Shown here piece by piece: positions 17,256 through 25,398 of a stretch of DNA of 64,000 bases. The notes under the pieces were generated by a model that worked only from the letters and a program-made list of their open reading frames with translations, was not told the DNA's origin and searched no databases. Within the stretch, counting starts at the first letter, position 1, and each line of letters begins with the position of its first letter. Source of the stretch: Candidatus Praeruminimicrobium purgamenti (lineage in GTDB: Bacteria; Elusimicrobiota; Endomicrobiia; Endomicrobiales; Endomicrobiaceae); NCBI GenBank assembly GCA_018433585.1, contig JAHDQW010000006.1, positions 1 through 64,000 on the forward strand, given 5' to 3'. Both the position numbers and the translations under genes were made by a program.

Positions 17256-18287
17256 ATGGAAAAAAATGTTTCAGTATTAGGTTTTTTTGAACGGTATTTA
17301 AGTATATGGATAGCATTAGCTATTGTAATAGGAATTTTGTTCGGTAATTTGTTCCCTGATTTAATTTATTTTTTTAGTAAGCTTGAATATGCTCATGTTA
17401 ATATTCCGATAGCAGTATTAATTTGGTTTATGATTTATCCTATGATGATCCAAATTGATTTTAACAGTATAAAAAATATAAGAAAAGAACCTAAAGGATT
17501 AATTTTAACTTTAATTGTAAACTGGGCGGTAAAACCTTTTACAATGGCATTACTGGCAATGTTATTTTTTAAATATATATTTGCCGGATTCGTTTCTGCG
17601 CAGGAAGCTAAAGAGTATATCGCCGGAATGATTTTGTTGGGTGTTGCGCCTTGTACCGCTATGGTTTTTGTATGGAGCCAGCTGACTAAAGGCAATCCTA
17701 ACTATACTTTAGTTCAGGTGGCCGTAAACGATTTAGTGATGATTTTTCTTTTCGCGCCTATAACAGGGCTGCTTTTAGGCGTTTCTGATATTGTTGTTCC
17801 GTGGAATACTTTATTTATGTCAGTGTTTTTGTATGTTGTGATACCTTTGTCTGTCGGTTATTATACTCGTAAATTATTAGATAAAAAACAAAAAGATATT
17901 GATTCTTTTGTTAAAAAGATAAAACCTTTTTCAATTATAGGCTTAATTGCTACAGTCGTTTTATTATTTGCATTTCAGGCTGAAACGATTATATTGAAAC
18001 CGGCTGTCATTATATTGATAGCTGTTCCGTTGCTTATACAAAGTTATGGAATTTTTGCCGTATCGTATTTTGCGGCAAAAAAAATCAGACTGCCTTTTGA
18101 TATAGCTGCGCCTGCCGCTATGATTGGCACGTCTAATTTTTTTGAGCTGGCTGTTGCCGTGGCAATCAGCTTGTTCGGGCTGAATTCTGGAGCTGCATTA
18201 GCTACTGTAGTCGGCGTGTTAGTCGAAGTGCCGGTTATGTTGTCATTGGTTTCATTTGCAAATAAAACTCAAAGGTGGTTTAAATGA
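17256..18287 (+). CDS. acr3: ACR3 family arsenite efflux permease
   Basis: The 343-aa protein has about ten hydrophobic segments and the ACR3 signature [20 protein letters not shown], with the conserved cysteine that binds arsenite, and a VNDLVM segment after it. It exports As(III) across the inner membrane using the proton motive force. ATG 17256 is preceded by a long leader with the operator palindrome; a weak AGAGG ribosome binding site is present. Its stop overlaps the arsR start (ATGA), so the two are translationally coupled. No arsenate reductase gene is in the cluster. Confidence 0.93.
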   Translation: MEKNVSVLGFFERYLSIWIALAIVIGILFGNLFPDLIYFFSKLEYAHVNIPIAVLIWFMIYPMMIQIDFNSIKNIRKEPKGLILTLIVNWAVKPFTMALLAMLFFKYIFAGFVSAQEAKEYIAGMILLGVAPCTAMVFVWSQLTKGNPNYTLVQVAVNDLVMIFLFAPITGLLLGVSDIVVPWNTLFMSVFLYVVIPLSVGYYTRKLLDKKQKDIDSFVKKIKPFSIIGLIATVVLLFAFQAETIILKPAVIILIAVPLLIQSYGIFAVSYFAAKKIRLPFDIAAPAAMIGTSNFFELAVAVAISLFGLNSGAALATVVGVLVEVPVMLSLVSFANKTQRWFK

Positions 18288-18583
18288 AAATAGAAAAAGT
18301 TTTATCCGTATTTAACGTTTTAAGCCAGGAAAGCAGATTAAAAATATTCAGAATTTTAGTCGAGCACAGCAGCAGCGGCATAACTCCTACGGAAATATCG
18401 AAAATTTTAAATGATATGCCGAGAAACACTCTGTCGTTTCATTTATCTCTGATGGCGCAGGCTGATTTATGCAAAACGCTGAAAAAAGGCAAGCAAATTA
18501 TTTATAAACCGAATTGCGGGACAATAAAAACAACGGCGCAGTTTTTGTTAAAAGATTGCTGTGAAGGGAGATGCAAATGTTAG
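18284..18583 (+). CDS. arsR: ArsR family metalloregulator
   Basis: A 99-aa winged-helix protein with the ArsR core: [26 protein letters not shown], then a recognition helix region [18 protein letters not shown]. The C-terminal DCCEGRCKC has several cysteines that could bind As(III) or another thiophilic metal, away from the classical alpha-3 site. It probably represses its own operon through the 17176-17199 palindrome and lets go on arsenite binding. It overlaps acr3 by 4 nt and the following permease by 7 nt. Confidence 0.9.
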   Translation: MKIEKVLSVFNVLSQESRLKIFRILVEHSSSGITPTEISKILNDMPRNTLSFHLSLMAQADLCKTLKKGKQIIYKPNCGTIKTTAQFLLKDCCEGRCKC

Positions 18584-19536
18584 AAATTTTTACAAAATTA
18601 GCAGATTGGTCAATTTTGCAGATGGGGTTATCTCAAGATACTCATCTTGGCAGCGCAGTCCATTTTTTTATAGAAGACACTGTAAAAATATTTGCTTTGA
18701 TTTACTTCATTATATTTATTATTTCATTGTTCAGAGCGCAGCTTTCTCCTGAAAAAGTAAGAATGTATTTGTCAGGCAAATCAAAATTTTACGGGTATCT
18801 GCTCGCTGTATTTCTTGGTATAGTGACTCCGTTTTGTTCCTGTTCGTCAATACCGATATTTATGGGTTTTCTGGCGGCGGGAGTGCCGTTCGGAGTAAGC
18901 ATGGCTTTTATTATAAGTTCTCCTCTGGTAAGCGAAATAGCCGCAATTATGCTGCTGGGAATGCAGGGCGCAGGCGTAAAAGTTGCGGCGATATATGTTT
19001 TGTCGGGCTCAATAATTGCCGTAATCGGAGGCTGGCTCAGTGATAAATTTAATTTGGAAAAGTATTTAATTTTTAAGCCTGCCGTAACGGCCGTTAATGA
19101 AAAAGCGTCTTCGGTAAAAGAAAAAATAATTGCATTGATAAAATATGCCAATAATTTTGCTTATACTACGATAAAATCTTTGGCGTTGTATATTCTGGTA
19201 GGATTGGTTATCGGAGCGTATATGCACGGTTATATTCCGCAGGAATTGTTTGTAAAGTATTTAGGACATGATAATCCTTTTGCGGTTCCTTTTGCCGCTT
19301 TGATAGGCATTCCTATATATGCAAGTCATGCCGGCGTCGTGCCTGTTATTCAGGTGCTTCTTATGAAAGGCGTTCCTGTAGGCACGGCATTAGTAGCTTT
19401 AATGAGCATTACCGCAATTTCTTTGCCTGAAATGGTTATGCTTAAAAAAGTTTTTTCTTATAAACTTCTTATTTTATTTGTCAGTTTTTTATTGGCTGCT
19501 TTTATTGTAACAGGATATATAATAAATATGTTATAA
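18577..19536 (+). CDS. ArsP-like/DUF318 family permease
   Basis: This membrane protein (319 aa from ATG 18577) has about eight hydrophobic segments and the family motif TPFCSCSSIP with paired cysteines, plus a related second half (GIPIYASHAGVVPVI). Relatives include ArsP, which exports trivalent organoarsenicals, and many uncharacterised permeases of arsenic clusters. ATG 18577 is chosen over 18571 because AAGGGAG (18564-18570) is 6 nt before it but touches the other. It overlaps arsR and precedes a redox-active small thioredoxin. Confidence 0.85.
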   Translation: MLEIFTKLADWSILQMGLSQDTHLGSAVHFFIEDTVKIFALIYFIIFIISLFRAQLSPEKVRMYLSGKSKFYGYLLAVFLGIVTPFCSCSSIPIFMGFLAAGVPFGVSMAFIISSPLVSEIAAIMLLGMQGAGVKVAAIYVLSGSIIAVIGGWLSDKFNLEKYLIFKPAVTAVNEKASSVKEKIIALIKYANNFAYTTIKSLALYILVGLVIGAYMHGYIPQELFVKYLGHDNPFAVPFAALIGIPIYASHAGVVPVIQVLLMKGVPVGTALVALMSITAISLPEMVMLKKVFSYKLLILFVSFLLAAFIVTGYIINML

Positions 19537-19549
19537 CGGAGGATGTAAA

Positions 19550-19795
19550 ATGAAAGAGATAAAAGTTTTGGGTACGGGATGTTGTTCTAAATGTCAGAAT
19601 CTTTATAATGCCGTAAAGCAAAAGGCGGACGAATTGAAACTTGAAGCGGACGTAATTAAGTCGACAGACATTAATGAAATAATGAAATACGGCATAATGT
19701 CAACTCCTGCAATAGTTATAGACGGCAAAGTTGTCGCTTACGGGAATGTTCCTTCGGCGGAAGAAATAGAAAAAATATTAAAAAAGAACAAATAA
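19550..19795 (+). CDS. Small thioredoxin-like redox protein (CCxxC)
   Basis: An 81-aa single thioredoxin fold with a GCCSKCQ active site near residues 10-16 and a cis-proline loop STPAIVIDGK. Proteins of this short type commonly sit beside DUF318/ArsP permeases and may deliver or reduce thiol-bound arsenic species. A GGAGG ribosome binding site lies 13 nt after the permease stop. It is the last gene of the operon, followed by a strong terminator. Confidence 0.88.
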   Translation: MKEIKVLGTGCCSKCQNLYNAVKQKADELKLEADVIKSTDINEIMKYGIMSTPAIVIDGKVVAYGNVPSAEEIEKILKKNK

Positions 19796-19812
19796 CAAAA
19801 AGTTAAAAAAAT

Positions 19813-19850
19813 AAAAAAGACGGCAGTTAAATAAATCTGCCGTCTTTTTT
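19813..19850. terminator. Bidirectional terminator
   Basis: AAAAAAGACGGCAG and CTGCCGTCTTTTTT form a 14-bp stem with a 10-nt AT loop (19813-19850) between the arsenic operon (+) and the GGGtGRT gene (-). Confidence 0.9.
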
Positions 19851-19864
19851 GTTTATATTAAAAA

Positions 19865-20863
19865 CTATTTGTTTGACTGTTCAACCGCAACTGCAACTGC
19901 AACTGATGCTCCTACCATAGGATTGTTGCCCATTCCGATAAGCCCCATCATTTCCACGTGGGCAGGAACTGACGATGACCCTGCAAACTGCGCGTCGCCG
20001 TGCATTCTTCCCATAGTGTCTGTCATACCGTAAGAAGCAGGACCTGCAGCCATATTGTCAGGATGAAGCGTTCTTCCCGTTCCGCCGCCTGAAGCTACTG
20101 AAAAATATTTTTTACCGTTTTCAACGGCCCATTTTTTGTAAGTGCCGGCTACAGGATGCTGGAATCTTGTAGGGTTTGTTGAATTTCCCGTGATTGAAAC
20201 GTCTACGCCTTCCGCAATCATTATAGCTACGCCTTCTGAAACGTCGTCTGCGCCGTAAACTTTAACTTTTGCTTTATCTCCGTCTGAAAAAGAAACCTGT
20301 TTTACAACGTTTAGTTTTCCTGTTGCATAATCATATTCGGTTTCAACATGAGTAAAACCGTTGATTCTTGATATTATATATCCTGCATCTTTTCCCAAAC
20401 CGTTAAGAATAACTCTCAAAGGTTCTTTTCTTACTTTGTTTGCCGTTCTTGCAATACCGATTGCGCCTTCGGCTGCCGCAAAAGATTCATGACCTGCCAA
20501 AAAGCAGAAACATTTTGTTTCTTCTCTTAAAAGCATAGCCGCCAAATTTCCGTGTCCTAAACCTACCGCTCTCTGGTCTGCAACGGAACCGGGTATACAG
20601 AAAGCCTGCAAACCTACGCCGATTAATTCTGCAGCCTGAGAAGCTGTTTTTGCGCCTTTCTTTATGGCGATTGCTGCGCCTAAAGTATATGCCCATACGG
20701 CATTTTCAAATGCGATCTGCTGTACGCCTTTTACAATTTCTTCAACGTTAATTCCTTTGGCGGTGCAGACTGCTTTTGCGTCTTCCAAATCTTTTATGCC
20801 GTATTCTTTCATACAGGCGTTTATTTTATCTATTCTTCTTTCATATCCTTCAAATTTAACCAT
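19865..20863 (-). CDS. GGGtGRT family protein
   Basis: The 332-aa protein carries the motif for which the family is named, GGGTGRTLHPD, near residue 258, and glycine/alanine-rich segments such as GAAIAIKKGAK and a C-terminal GMGNNPMVGASVAVAVAVE. The biochemical role is unknown. Its partner is the NifU-like gene 11 bp upstream; this pair is common in anaerobes, so a role with iron-sulfur clusters is inferred from context. AAGGAG precedes ATG 20863. Confidence 0.88.
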   Translation of the reverse strand: MVKFEGYERRIDKINACMKEYGIKDLEDAKAVCTAKGINVEEIVKGVQQIAFENAVWAYTLGAAIAIKKGAKTASQAAELIGVGLQAFCIPGSVADQRAVGLGHGNLAAMLLREETKCFCFLAGHESFAAAEGAIGIARTANKVRKEPLRVILNGLGKDAGYIISRINGFTHVETEYDYATGKLNVVKQVSFSDGDKAKVKVYGADDVSEGVAIMIAEGVDVSITGNSTNPTRFQHPVAGTYKKWAVENGKKYFSVASGGGTGRTLHPDNMAAGPASYGMTDTMGRMHGDAQFAGSSSVPAHVEMMGLIGMGNNPMVGASVAVAVAVEQSNK

Positions 20864-20874
20864 TTTTTAACTCC

Positions 20875-21573
20875 TTATTTATGTCTCGGATCTATTTTTG
20901 TTGCGGCTTCTGCAAATCTTCCGTAAGTGCCGGTATTTTTTTCGAAAGCTTCCTGAGGGTTTACGCCTTTCTTGATAGCTTCCATCATTTTTCCTACGTG
21001 AACGTATTTGTATCCGATGACTTCGGAATTCTTATCCAGTCCTATTTCAAGAACATACCCTTCAGCCATTTCCAAATATCTTACGCCTTTTTCTTTCGTT
21101 CCGTACATAGTTCCGACCTGGGATCTTAACCCTTTTCCCAAATCTTCAAGACCTGCGCCGACCGGAAGTCCGCCTTCTGAAAATGCAGTCTGTGTTCTTC
21201 CGTAAACTATTTGTAAAAATAATTCTCTCATAGCAGTGTTGATTGCGTCGCAGACTAAATCGGAGTTCAATGCTTCAAGAATAGTTTTTCCAGGCAGCAC
21301 TTCCGACGCCATAGCTGCGGAATGCGTCATGCCTGAGCAGCCCAAAGTTTCAACAAGGGCTTCTTCTATAACGCCGTTCTTAACGTTAAGAGTAAGTTTG
21401 CAGGCTCCCTGCTGCGGTGCGCACCATCCTACTCCGTGCGTCAAACCGCTGATGTCGGTAATTTCTTTTGCTTTTACCCATTTACCTTCTTCAGGAATAG
21501 GAGCAGGACCGTGTTTTGCGCCCTTAGCAACAGTACACATGTGTTTTACTTCTTCTGAACAAATGCAACTCAT
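20875..21573 (-). CDS. NifU-like iron-sulfur cluster scaffold protein
   Basis: The 232-aa protein contains a NifU/IscU N-terminal-type domain: GWCAPQQGACKLTL and VETLGCSGMTHSAAMASE, holding cysteines that could bind a transient Fe-S cluster, then LVCDAINTAMRELF. The N-terminus adds CIC and a further cysteine. The C-terminal part is longer than IscU. ATG 21573 is chosen over GTG 21582 because AGAGGTGA lies 5-9 nt upstream. It forms an operon with the GGGtGRT gene. Note that no nifS/iscS is adjacent. Confidence 0.82.
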   Translation of the reverse strand: MSCICSEEVKHMCTVAKGAKHGPAPIPEEGKWVKAKEITDISGLTHGVGWCAPQQGACKLTLNVKNGVIEEALVETLGCSGMTHSAAMASEVLPGKTILEALNSDLVCDAINTAMRELFLQIVYGRTQTAFSEGGLPVGAGLEDLGKGLRSQVGTMYGTKEKGVRYLEMAEGYVLEIGLDKNSEVIGYKYVHVGKMMEAIKKGVNPQEAFEKNTGTYGRFAEAATKIDPRHK

Positions 21574-21657
21574 TTTTGTCACCTCTTATACTATTATCAA
21601 TAAATATGGACTTTTGTCTTAATAAAAGTCTTTTGATTTTACTAAAAAGAGACTGTG

Positions 21658-21687
21658 TTTGCAAATGGTTTTTGATAGTTGTATAAT
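21658..21687 (+). promoter_or_regulatory. Possible promoter of pheA-hisC
   Basis: A perfect -10 box TATAAT (21682-21687) has a weak -35 TTTGCA (21658-21663) at 18 bp. Start of pheA is 45 bp on. Confidence 0.5.
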
Positions 21688-21731
21688 AAAAATGTTTGAT
21701 ATTAAAGAAAAATTTTTATTTAGAGATATCT

Positions 21732-22799
21732 ATGAATGATAAATTGCAGGAATACAGAAATAAAATAGACGGCATAGATCTGAAAATTTTAAAACTTCTT
21801 AACGAAAGGGCTGAAACGGCCGTTAAAATAGGCGAGTTGAAAAATTCGGCTTCCAAAACAGTTTACGTGCCTAGCAGAGAAGTCGAAGTTATAAACAATC
21901 TTTTAAAAAGCAATTCCGGTCCTTTGGAAAAAGAAGACATACTTAATATTTATAAAGAAATTATGAGCGTATGCAGGGCTAAGGAAGAAAAAATAAAAGT
22001 TTCTTATCTCGGTCCGGAAGCAACGTTTTCGCATCAGGCAGCATTGAGACAATTCGGCTCAAAGGCTGAATTCATTTCTTTGCCGAGGTTCGAAGACGTC
22101 GTTTACGAAGTTGAAAAATCAAGAGCCGATTTTGCCGTTGTCCCGATAGAAAACTCTAACGAAGGCGCCGTAAGCACCACTCTTGACCTTTTGGTTGACA
22201 CAAAACTTAACGTTATAAACGAAATAAATATGAGGGTTTCTCCTTGTCTGTTGTCAAATGCTCGTATGGAGAACATCAAAATTGTTTATTCGCACCAGCA
22301 GCCTTTGGCGCAGTGCAGCAGCTGGCTGCATAAGCATCTGCCTAACGCTAAAATTTCCTCGGTAGGTTCAACGGCCGAGGCCGCAAAACTTGCTGCAAAG
22401 AACGAAAATTCCGCCGCCGTGGCTTCTGAAATTGCCGCCAAAATTTATAATCTGAATATTTTGGCAAAATCGATAGAAGACAGCAGGGATAACTGGACAA
22501 GATTTTTCGTATTGGGCAAAAATAAAGCTTTAAGAACGGGCAATGACAAAACTACGATTATTTTTTCAATAAAGGACAAAGTCAGCGCTTTGCATGATAT
22601 TTTGTCGGTTTTCAGCAAAAACAAAATAAATTTGACCAAAATAGAATCAAGACCTACAAAGAAAAAAGCATGGCAGTATTTGTTCTTCCTTGATTTTGTC
22701 GGACATGCAGATGATAAAAAAGTCCGTGAAGTTTTGGAAGAAGTCGAAAAGGATTGTGTTTTTTTAAAAGTATTAGGCTCATATCCGAAAGCCGATTAA
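21732..22799 (+). CDS. pheA: Bifunctional chorismate mutase/prephenate dehydratase
   Basis: The protein (355 aa) makes phenylpyruvate from chorismate. An AroQ-type chorismate mutase lies at residues 1-85 (LQEYRNKIDGIDLKILKLLNERA, then ICRAKEE-like end), a prephenate dehydratase domain at about 95-270 (YLGPEATFSHQAALRQFG, VVPIENSNEGAV), and an ACT domain at about 280-350 with the ESRPTKKKAWQYLFFLDF motif for phenylalanine feedback. A longer frame from TTG 21696 is less likely, since ATG 21732 gives the normal family start. hisC follows after 20 bp. Confidence 0.95.
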   Translation: MNDKLQEYRNKIDGIDLKILKLLNERAETAVKIGELKNSASKTVYVPSREVEVINNLLKSNSGPLEKEDILNIYKEIMSVCRAKEEKIKVSYLGPEATFSHQAALRQFGSKAEFISLPRFEDVVYEVEKSRADFAVVPIENSNEGAVSTTLDLLVDTKLNVINEINMRVSPCLLSNARMENIKIVYSHQQPLAQCSSWLHKHLPNAKISSVGSTAEAAKLAAKNENSAAVASEIAAKIYNLNILAKSIEDSRDNWTRFFVLGKNKALRTGNDKTTIIFSIKDKVSALHDILSVFSKNKINLTKIESRPTKKKAWQYLFFLDFVGHADDKKVREVLEEVEKDCVFLKVLGSYPKAD

Positions 22800-22819
22800 A
22801 TTGGGAGATTTAGAAAAAA

Positions 22820-23950
22820 ATGGAAAAATTTGACGCTTGTAAAATTGTCAGAAAAAATTGTTTGTCGTTTGAACCTTATGTAGCGGGAAAACCGATAGAA
22901 ACGTTAAAAAGAGAACTTGGCCTTAAACATATTATAAAAATCGCTTCTAACGAAAACCCTTTGGGCCCTTCAAAGAAAGCGGTAAAAGCAATGAAAGATA
23001 TTGCGGAAAAAGTGTATTTTTATCCTGATTTTAATTCTACCGAACTTAAAATGGCGATAGCAAAAAAATTCAAACTGGATATTAAAAATATTTTGGTCGG
23101 CGCAGGGTCTGACGAGCTTATTGAAATTATAGGAAGATTGTTTTTTACGAAACAAGACGAAATTGTTATTTCAAAACATGCTTTTATCAGATATCAGATG
23201 GCTGTAAGACTTATGGACGCAAAAAGCGTTATAGTGCCTATGAAAGAAGGTTTGTACCACGATTTAAAAGCTATGGCAAAAGCCTGCACAAAGGATACAA
23301 AAGCGGTTTTTATCGCTAACCCTAATAACCCTACGGGAACATATAATACGACGAAAGAATTTGAAGACTTTATGAAATCTTTGCCGACAAACAGATACGG
23401 TTTAAAACCTGTTGTCATCTTGGACGAAGCTTATCATGAATTTGCGAGTTATAAAAAAGATTATCCCGACACGTTAAAATTTTTGAATAAATATCCTAAT
23501 ATGATAATACTCAGAACGTTTTCAAAAATTTACGCTCTTGCCGGAGCAAGAGTCGGATACGGCTTTTCAAGCGATTCAATAGTGGATTATATTGAAAGAA
23601 TAAGACCGCCTTTCAATCTCAATATGTTTGCCCAGGTCGGAGCGGCGGCAAGTCTTCAGGATAAAGCGCAGGTTACAAAGAGTCTTGCTCATGTAAGAAA
23701 AGAAATGAAGTTTATATGCGACGGCTTTAAAAAACTCGGTATTAAGTATGTTGATTCCGTCGGTAACTTTATTTTGTTCTCGGTTGCTCCTTTTGCAGGA
23801 AAAGACGTTTTCAAAAAAATGCTCTGCGAAGGCGTTATAATAAGGGCAATGGACGAATACGAATTGCCGGGCTGGCTTAGAGTTACTATAGGAACAAGAA
23901 AAGAAAACGAGCTTTTTCTGAGAAAGATAAAAAAAGTTCTCGGCAAATAG
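22820..23950 (+). CDS. hisC: HisC-family aminotransferase (histidinol-phosphate/aromatic)
   Basis: A 376-aa class I/II PLP aminotransferase. SNENPLGPSKKAVKAM marks the N-terminus, NPNNPTGTY the PLP-contact segment, ILDEAYHEFA the cofactor aspartate, and TFSKIYALAGARVGYG the lysine that forms the Schiff base. The sequence fits HisC. Placement behind pheA suggests that it also, or mainly, transaminates phenylpyruvate; no other histidine genes are near. GGGAG precedes ATG 22820. A terminator follows. Confidence 0.9.
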   Translation: MEKFDACKIVRKNCLSFEPYVAGKPIETLKRELGLKHIIKIASNENPLGPSKKAVKAMKDIAEKVYFYPDFNSTELKMAIAKKFKLDIKNILVGAGSDELIEIIGRLFFTKQDEIVISKHAFIRYQMAVRLMDAKSVIVPMKEGLYHDLKAMAKACTKDTKAVFIANPNNPTGTYNTTKEFEDFMKSLPTNRYGLKPVVILDEAYHEFASYKKDYPDTLKFLNKYPNMIILRTFSKIYALAGARVGYGFSSDSIVDYIERIRPPFNLNMFAQVGAAASLQDKAQVTKSLAHVRKEMKFICDGFKKLGIKYVDSVGNFILFSVAPFAGKDVFKKMLCEGVIIRAMDEYELPGWLRVTIGTRKENELFLRKIKKVLGK

Positions 23951-23965
23951 AAAAAATAATAATAA

Positions 23966-24006
23966 AAAAACAGGCAATTAAAGTTTAACTTGCCTGTTTT
24001 TTTTAT
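23966..24006 (+). terminator. Rho-independent terminator behind hisC
   Basis: AAAAACAGGCAA (23966-23977) pairs with TTGCCTGTTTTT (23990-24001), with further T to 24004. Confidence 0.9.
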
Positions 24007-24057
24007 TTTAATATCGCTATAAACAGTCAAATTTGATAAAATAACAATAATGAGGAT

Positions 24058-24130
24058 ATGCCCGTAGCTCAATCGGATAGAGCGCTGGTTTCCGGAACCA
24101 GTGATTCCGGTTCAACTCCGGACGGGCATA
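24058..24130 (+). tRNA. tRNA-Arg (anticodon CCG)
   Basis: A full cloverleaf is read: acceptor ATGCCCG/CGGGCAT, D arm GCTC/GAGC, anticodon stem CTGGT/ACCAG around TTCCGGA (anticodon CCG, reading CGG), T arm TCCGG/CCGGA with loop TTCAACT, discriminator A. No CCA is encoded. The next gene starts about 12 nt after the 3' end. Confidence 0.95.
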
Positions 24131-24142
24131 GAGAGAAAAAAA

Positions 24143-25015
24143 GTGAATTATAATATAGATAAATTGTACAAACTTATGGAAAAATGCCGTTTATGTCCGA
24201 GAAACTGCGGCGTTAACCGTTTAAAAGGCGAGACCGGCGCTTGCAGAACAGGCAGAGAAGTCAAGGTCGCAAGCATTAATCTCCATTACGGAGAAGAGCC
24301 TCCTATATCGGCCGAAAGCGGTTCAGGCACAATATTTTTTACAAATTGTAATTTGTCATGCGTGTTTTGCCAGAATTATCCGATAAGCCAGTTATCAAAC
24401 GGAAATGCCGTAACCGCTGAAAATCTTGCGGACAAAATGCTTGAATTACAGCAAAAAGGCGCAAACAATATAAATCTTGTAACCCCTACCCATGTTTATC
24501 CTTTTGTTGCGGAAACTGTTTTTATAGCGAAGCAGAAAGGCTTAACAATTCCTGTACTGTCTAACTGCGGCGGTTATGAAAGCGTTGAAGTTCTTGAACT
24601 TATGGAAGATTTTATAGACATATATATGCCCGATATGAAATATTCTTCAAATTTTTACGCAAAAAAGTTTTCAAAAATAGACAATTACGTTGAAAATAAC
24701 AGAAGAGCCGTCAAAGAAATGTTCAGGCAGAAAGGACATTTAAAAATTAACGGCGGCGAAATAGCGGAGAAAGGCCTGCTTATAAGACATTTGGTGCTGC
24801 CTAATAATGTTTCAGGTTCTAAAGAAATTTTTGATTTTATCGCCGGTGAAATATCAGAGGATACTTACGTAAGCGTTATGGCCCAGTACCATACGGCTAA
24901 TATTTCGGATAAGTTTGAAGAAATAAACAGAAAACTGACTCAGAAAGAATACGACGATATTGTCGAATATTTTGAAAATGTCGGACTTCACAACGGATGG
25001 GTGCAGGAACTGTAA
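24143..25015 (+). CDS. PflA/PflX-like radical SAM protein (COG1313 type)
   Basis: The protein (290 aa) has the radical SAM triad CNLSCVFCQ (CxxxCxxC) with the TIFFTNCN strand before it, and an N-terminal CRLCPRNCGVNR cysteine motif typical of the PflX-like group, which resembles pyruvate formate-lyase activases. The ATG-less N-terminus suggests GTG 24143 as start, with AGAGAG about 7 nt before; an ATG at 24179 has no ribosome binding site and would drop few conserved residues. An even longer frame would run into the tRNA. Target protein unknown. It is the first gene of a run to 27983. Confidence 0.85.
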   Translation: MNYNIDKLYKLMEKCRLCPRNCGVNRLKGETGACRTGREVKVASINLHYGEEPPISAESGSGTIFFTNCNLSCVFCQNYPISQLSNGNAVTAENLADKMLELQQKGANNINLVTPTHVYPFVAETVFIAKQKGLTIPVLSNCGGYESVEVLELMEDFIDIYMPDMKYSSNFYAKKFSKIDNYVENNRRAVKEMFRQKGHLKINGGEIAEKGLLIRHLVLPNNVSGSKEIFDFIAGEISEDTYVSVMAQYHTANISDKFEEINRKLTQKEYDDIVEYFENVGLHNGWVQEL

Positions 25016-25042
25016 TTTTGTATAATATCTTCAGAGGTAAAA

Positions 25043-25396
25043 ATGGACAGAAATAAAATAATTGTGCTGCTTGCGGCTATGACGACGCTTATTTTAGGTC
25101 CCGGCGCTGGGCATTTAGTCATAAAAGAGTGGAAAAGAGCCGTTTTTTTTATTGCTTTGGCGGCCGGATTGTTTATAATACTCGGAATTAATTTCATTTC
25201 AGAAGTCGATCGTAACACTTTAACCGCTGTCGCAAATTATGATCATCTCGAGCAGTTTAAAGAAATATATTACAGGTTTCAGGATAATAATCCTAAAACT
25301 ATGACTTTTTTTGACGTATTTTTCGCCGCTTTGTGGGCATATTCAATAGTTGATATTTTTATGATAGCTAAAAATAAAGGTGTCTTAAAAAAATAA
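25043..25396 (+). CDS. Small membrane protein, unknown function
   Basis: A 117-aa protein with three hydrophobic segments (about 6-27, 33-52 and 88-108) and a short polar stretch between the second and third. Glycine-rich GPGAGHLVI in the first segment and the overall layout recall TM2-like small membrane proteins, but no family is assigned. AGAGG lies 7 nt before ATG 25043, and a -10-like TATAAT near 25021 could start transcription. It is followed after 2 nt by an M16 peptidase gene. Confidence 0.7.
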   Translation: MDRNKIIVLLAAMTTLILGPGAGHLVIKEWKRAVFFIALAAGLFIILGINFISEVDRNTLTAVANYDHLEQFKEIYYRFQDNNPKTMTFFDVFFAALWAYSIVDIFMIAKNKGVLKK

Positions 25397-25398
25397 AA

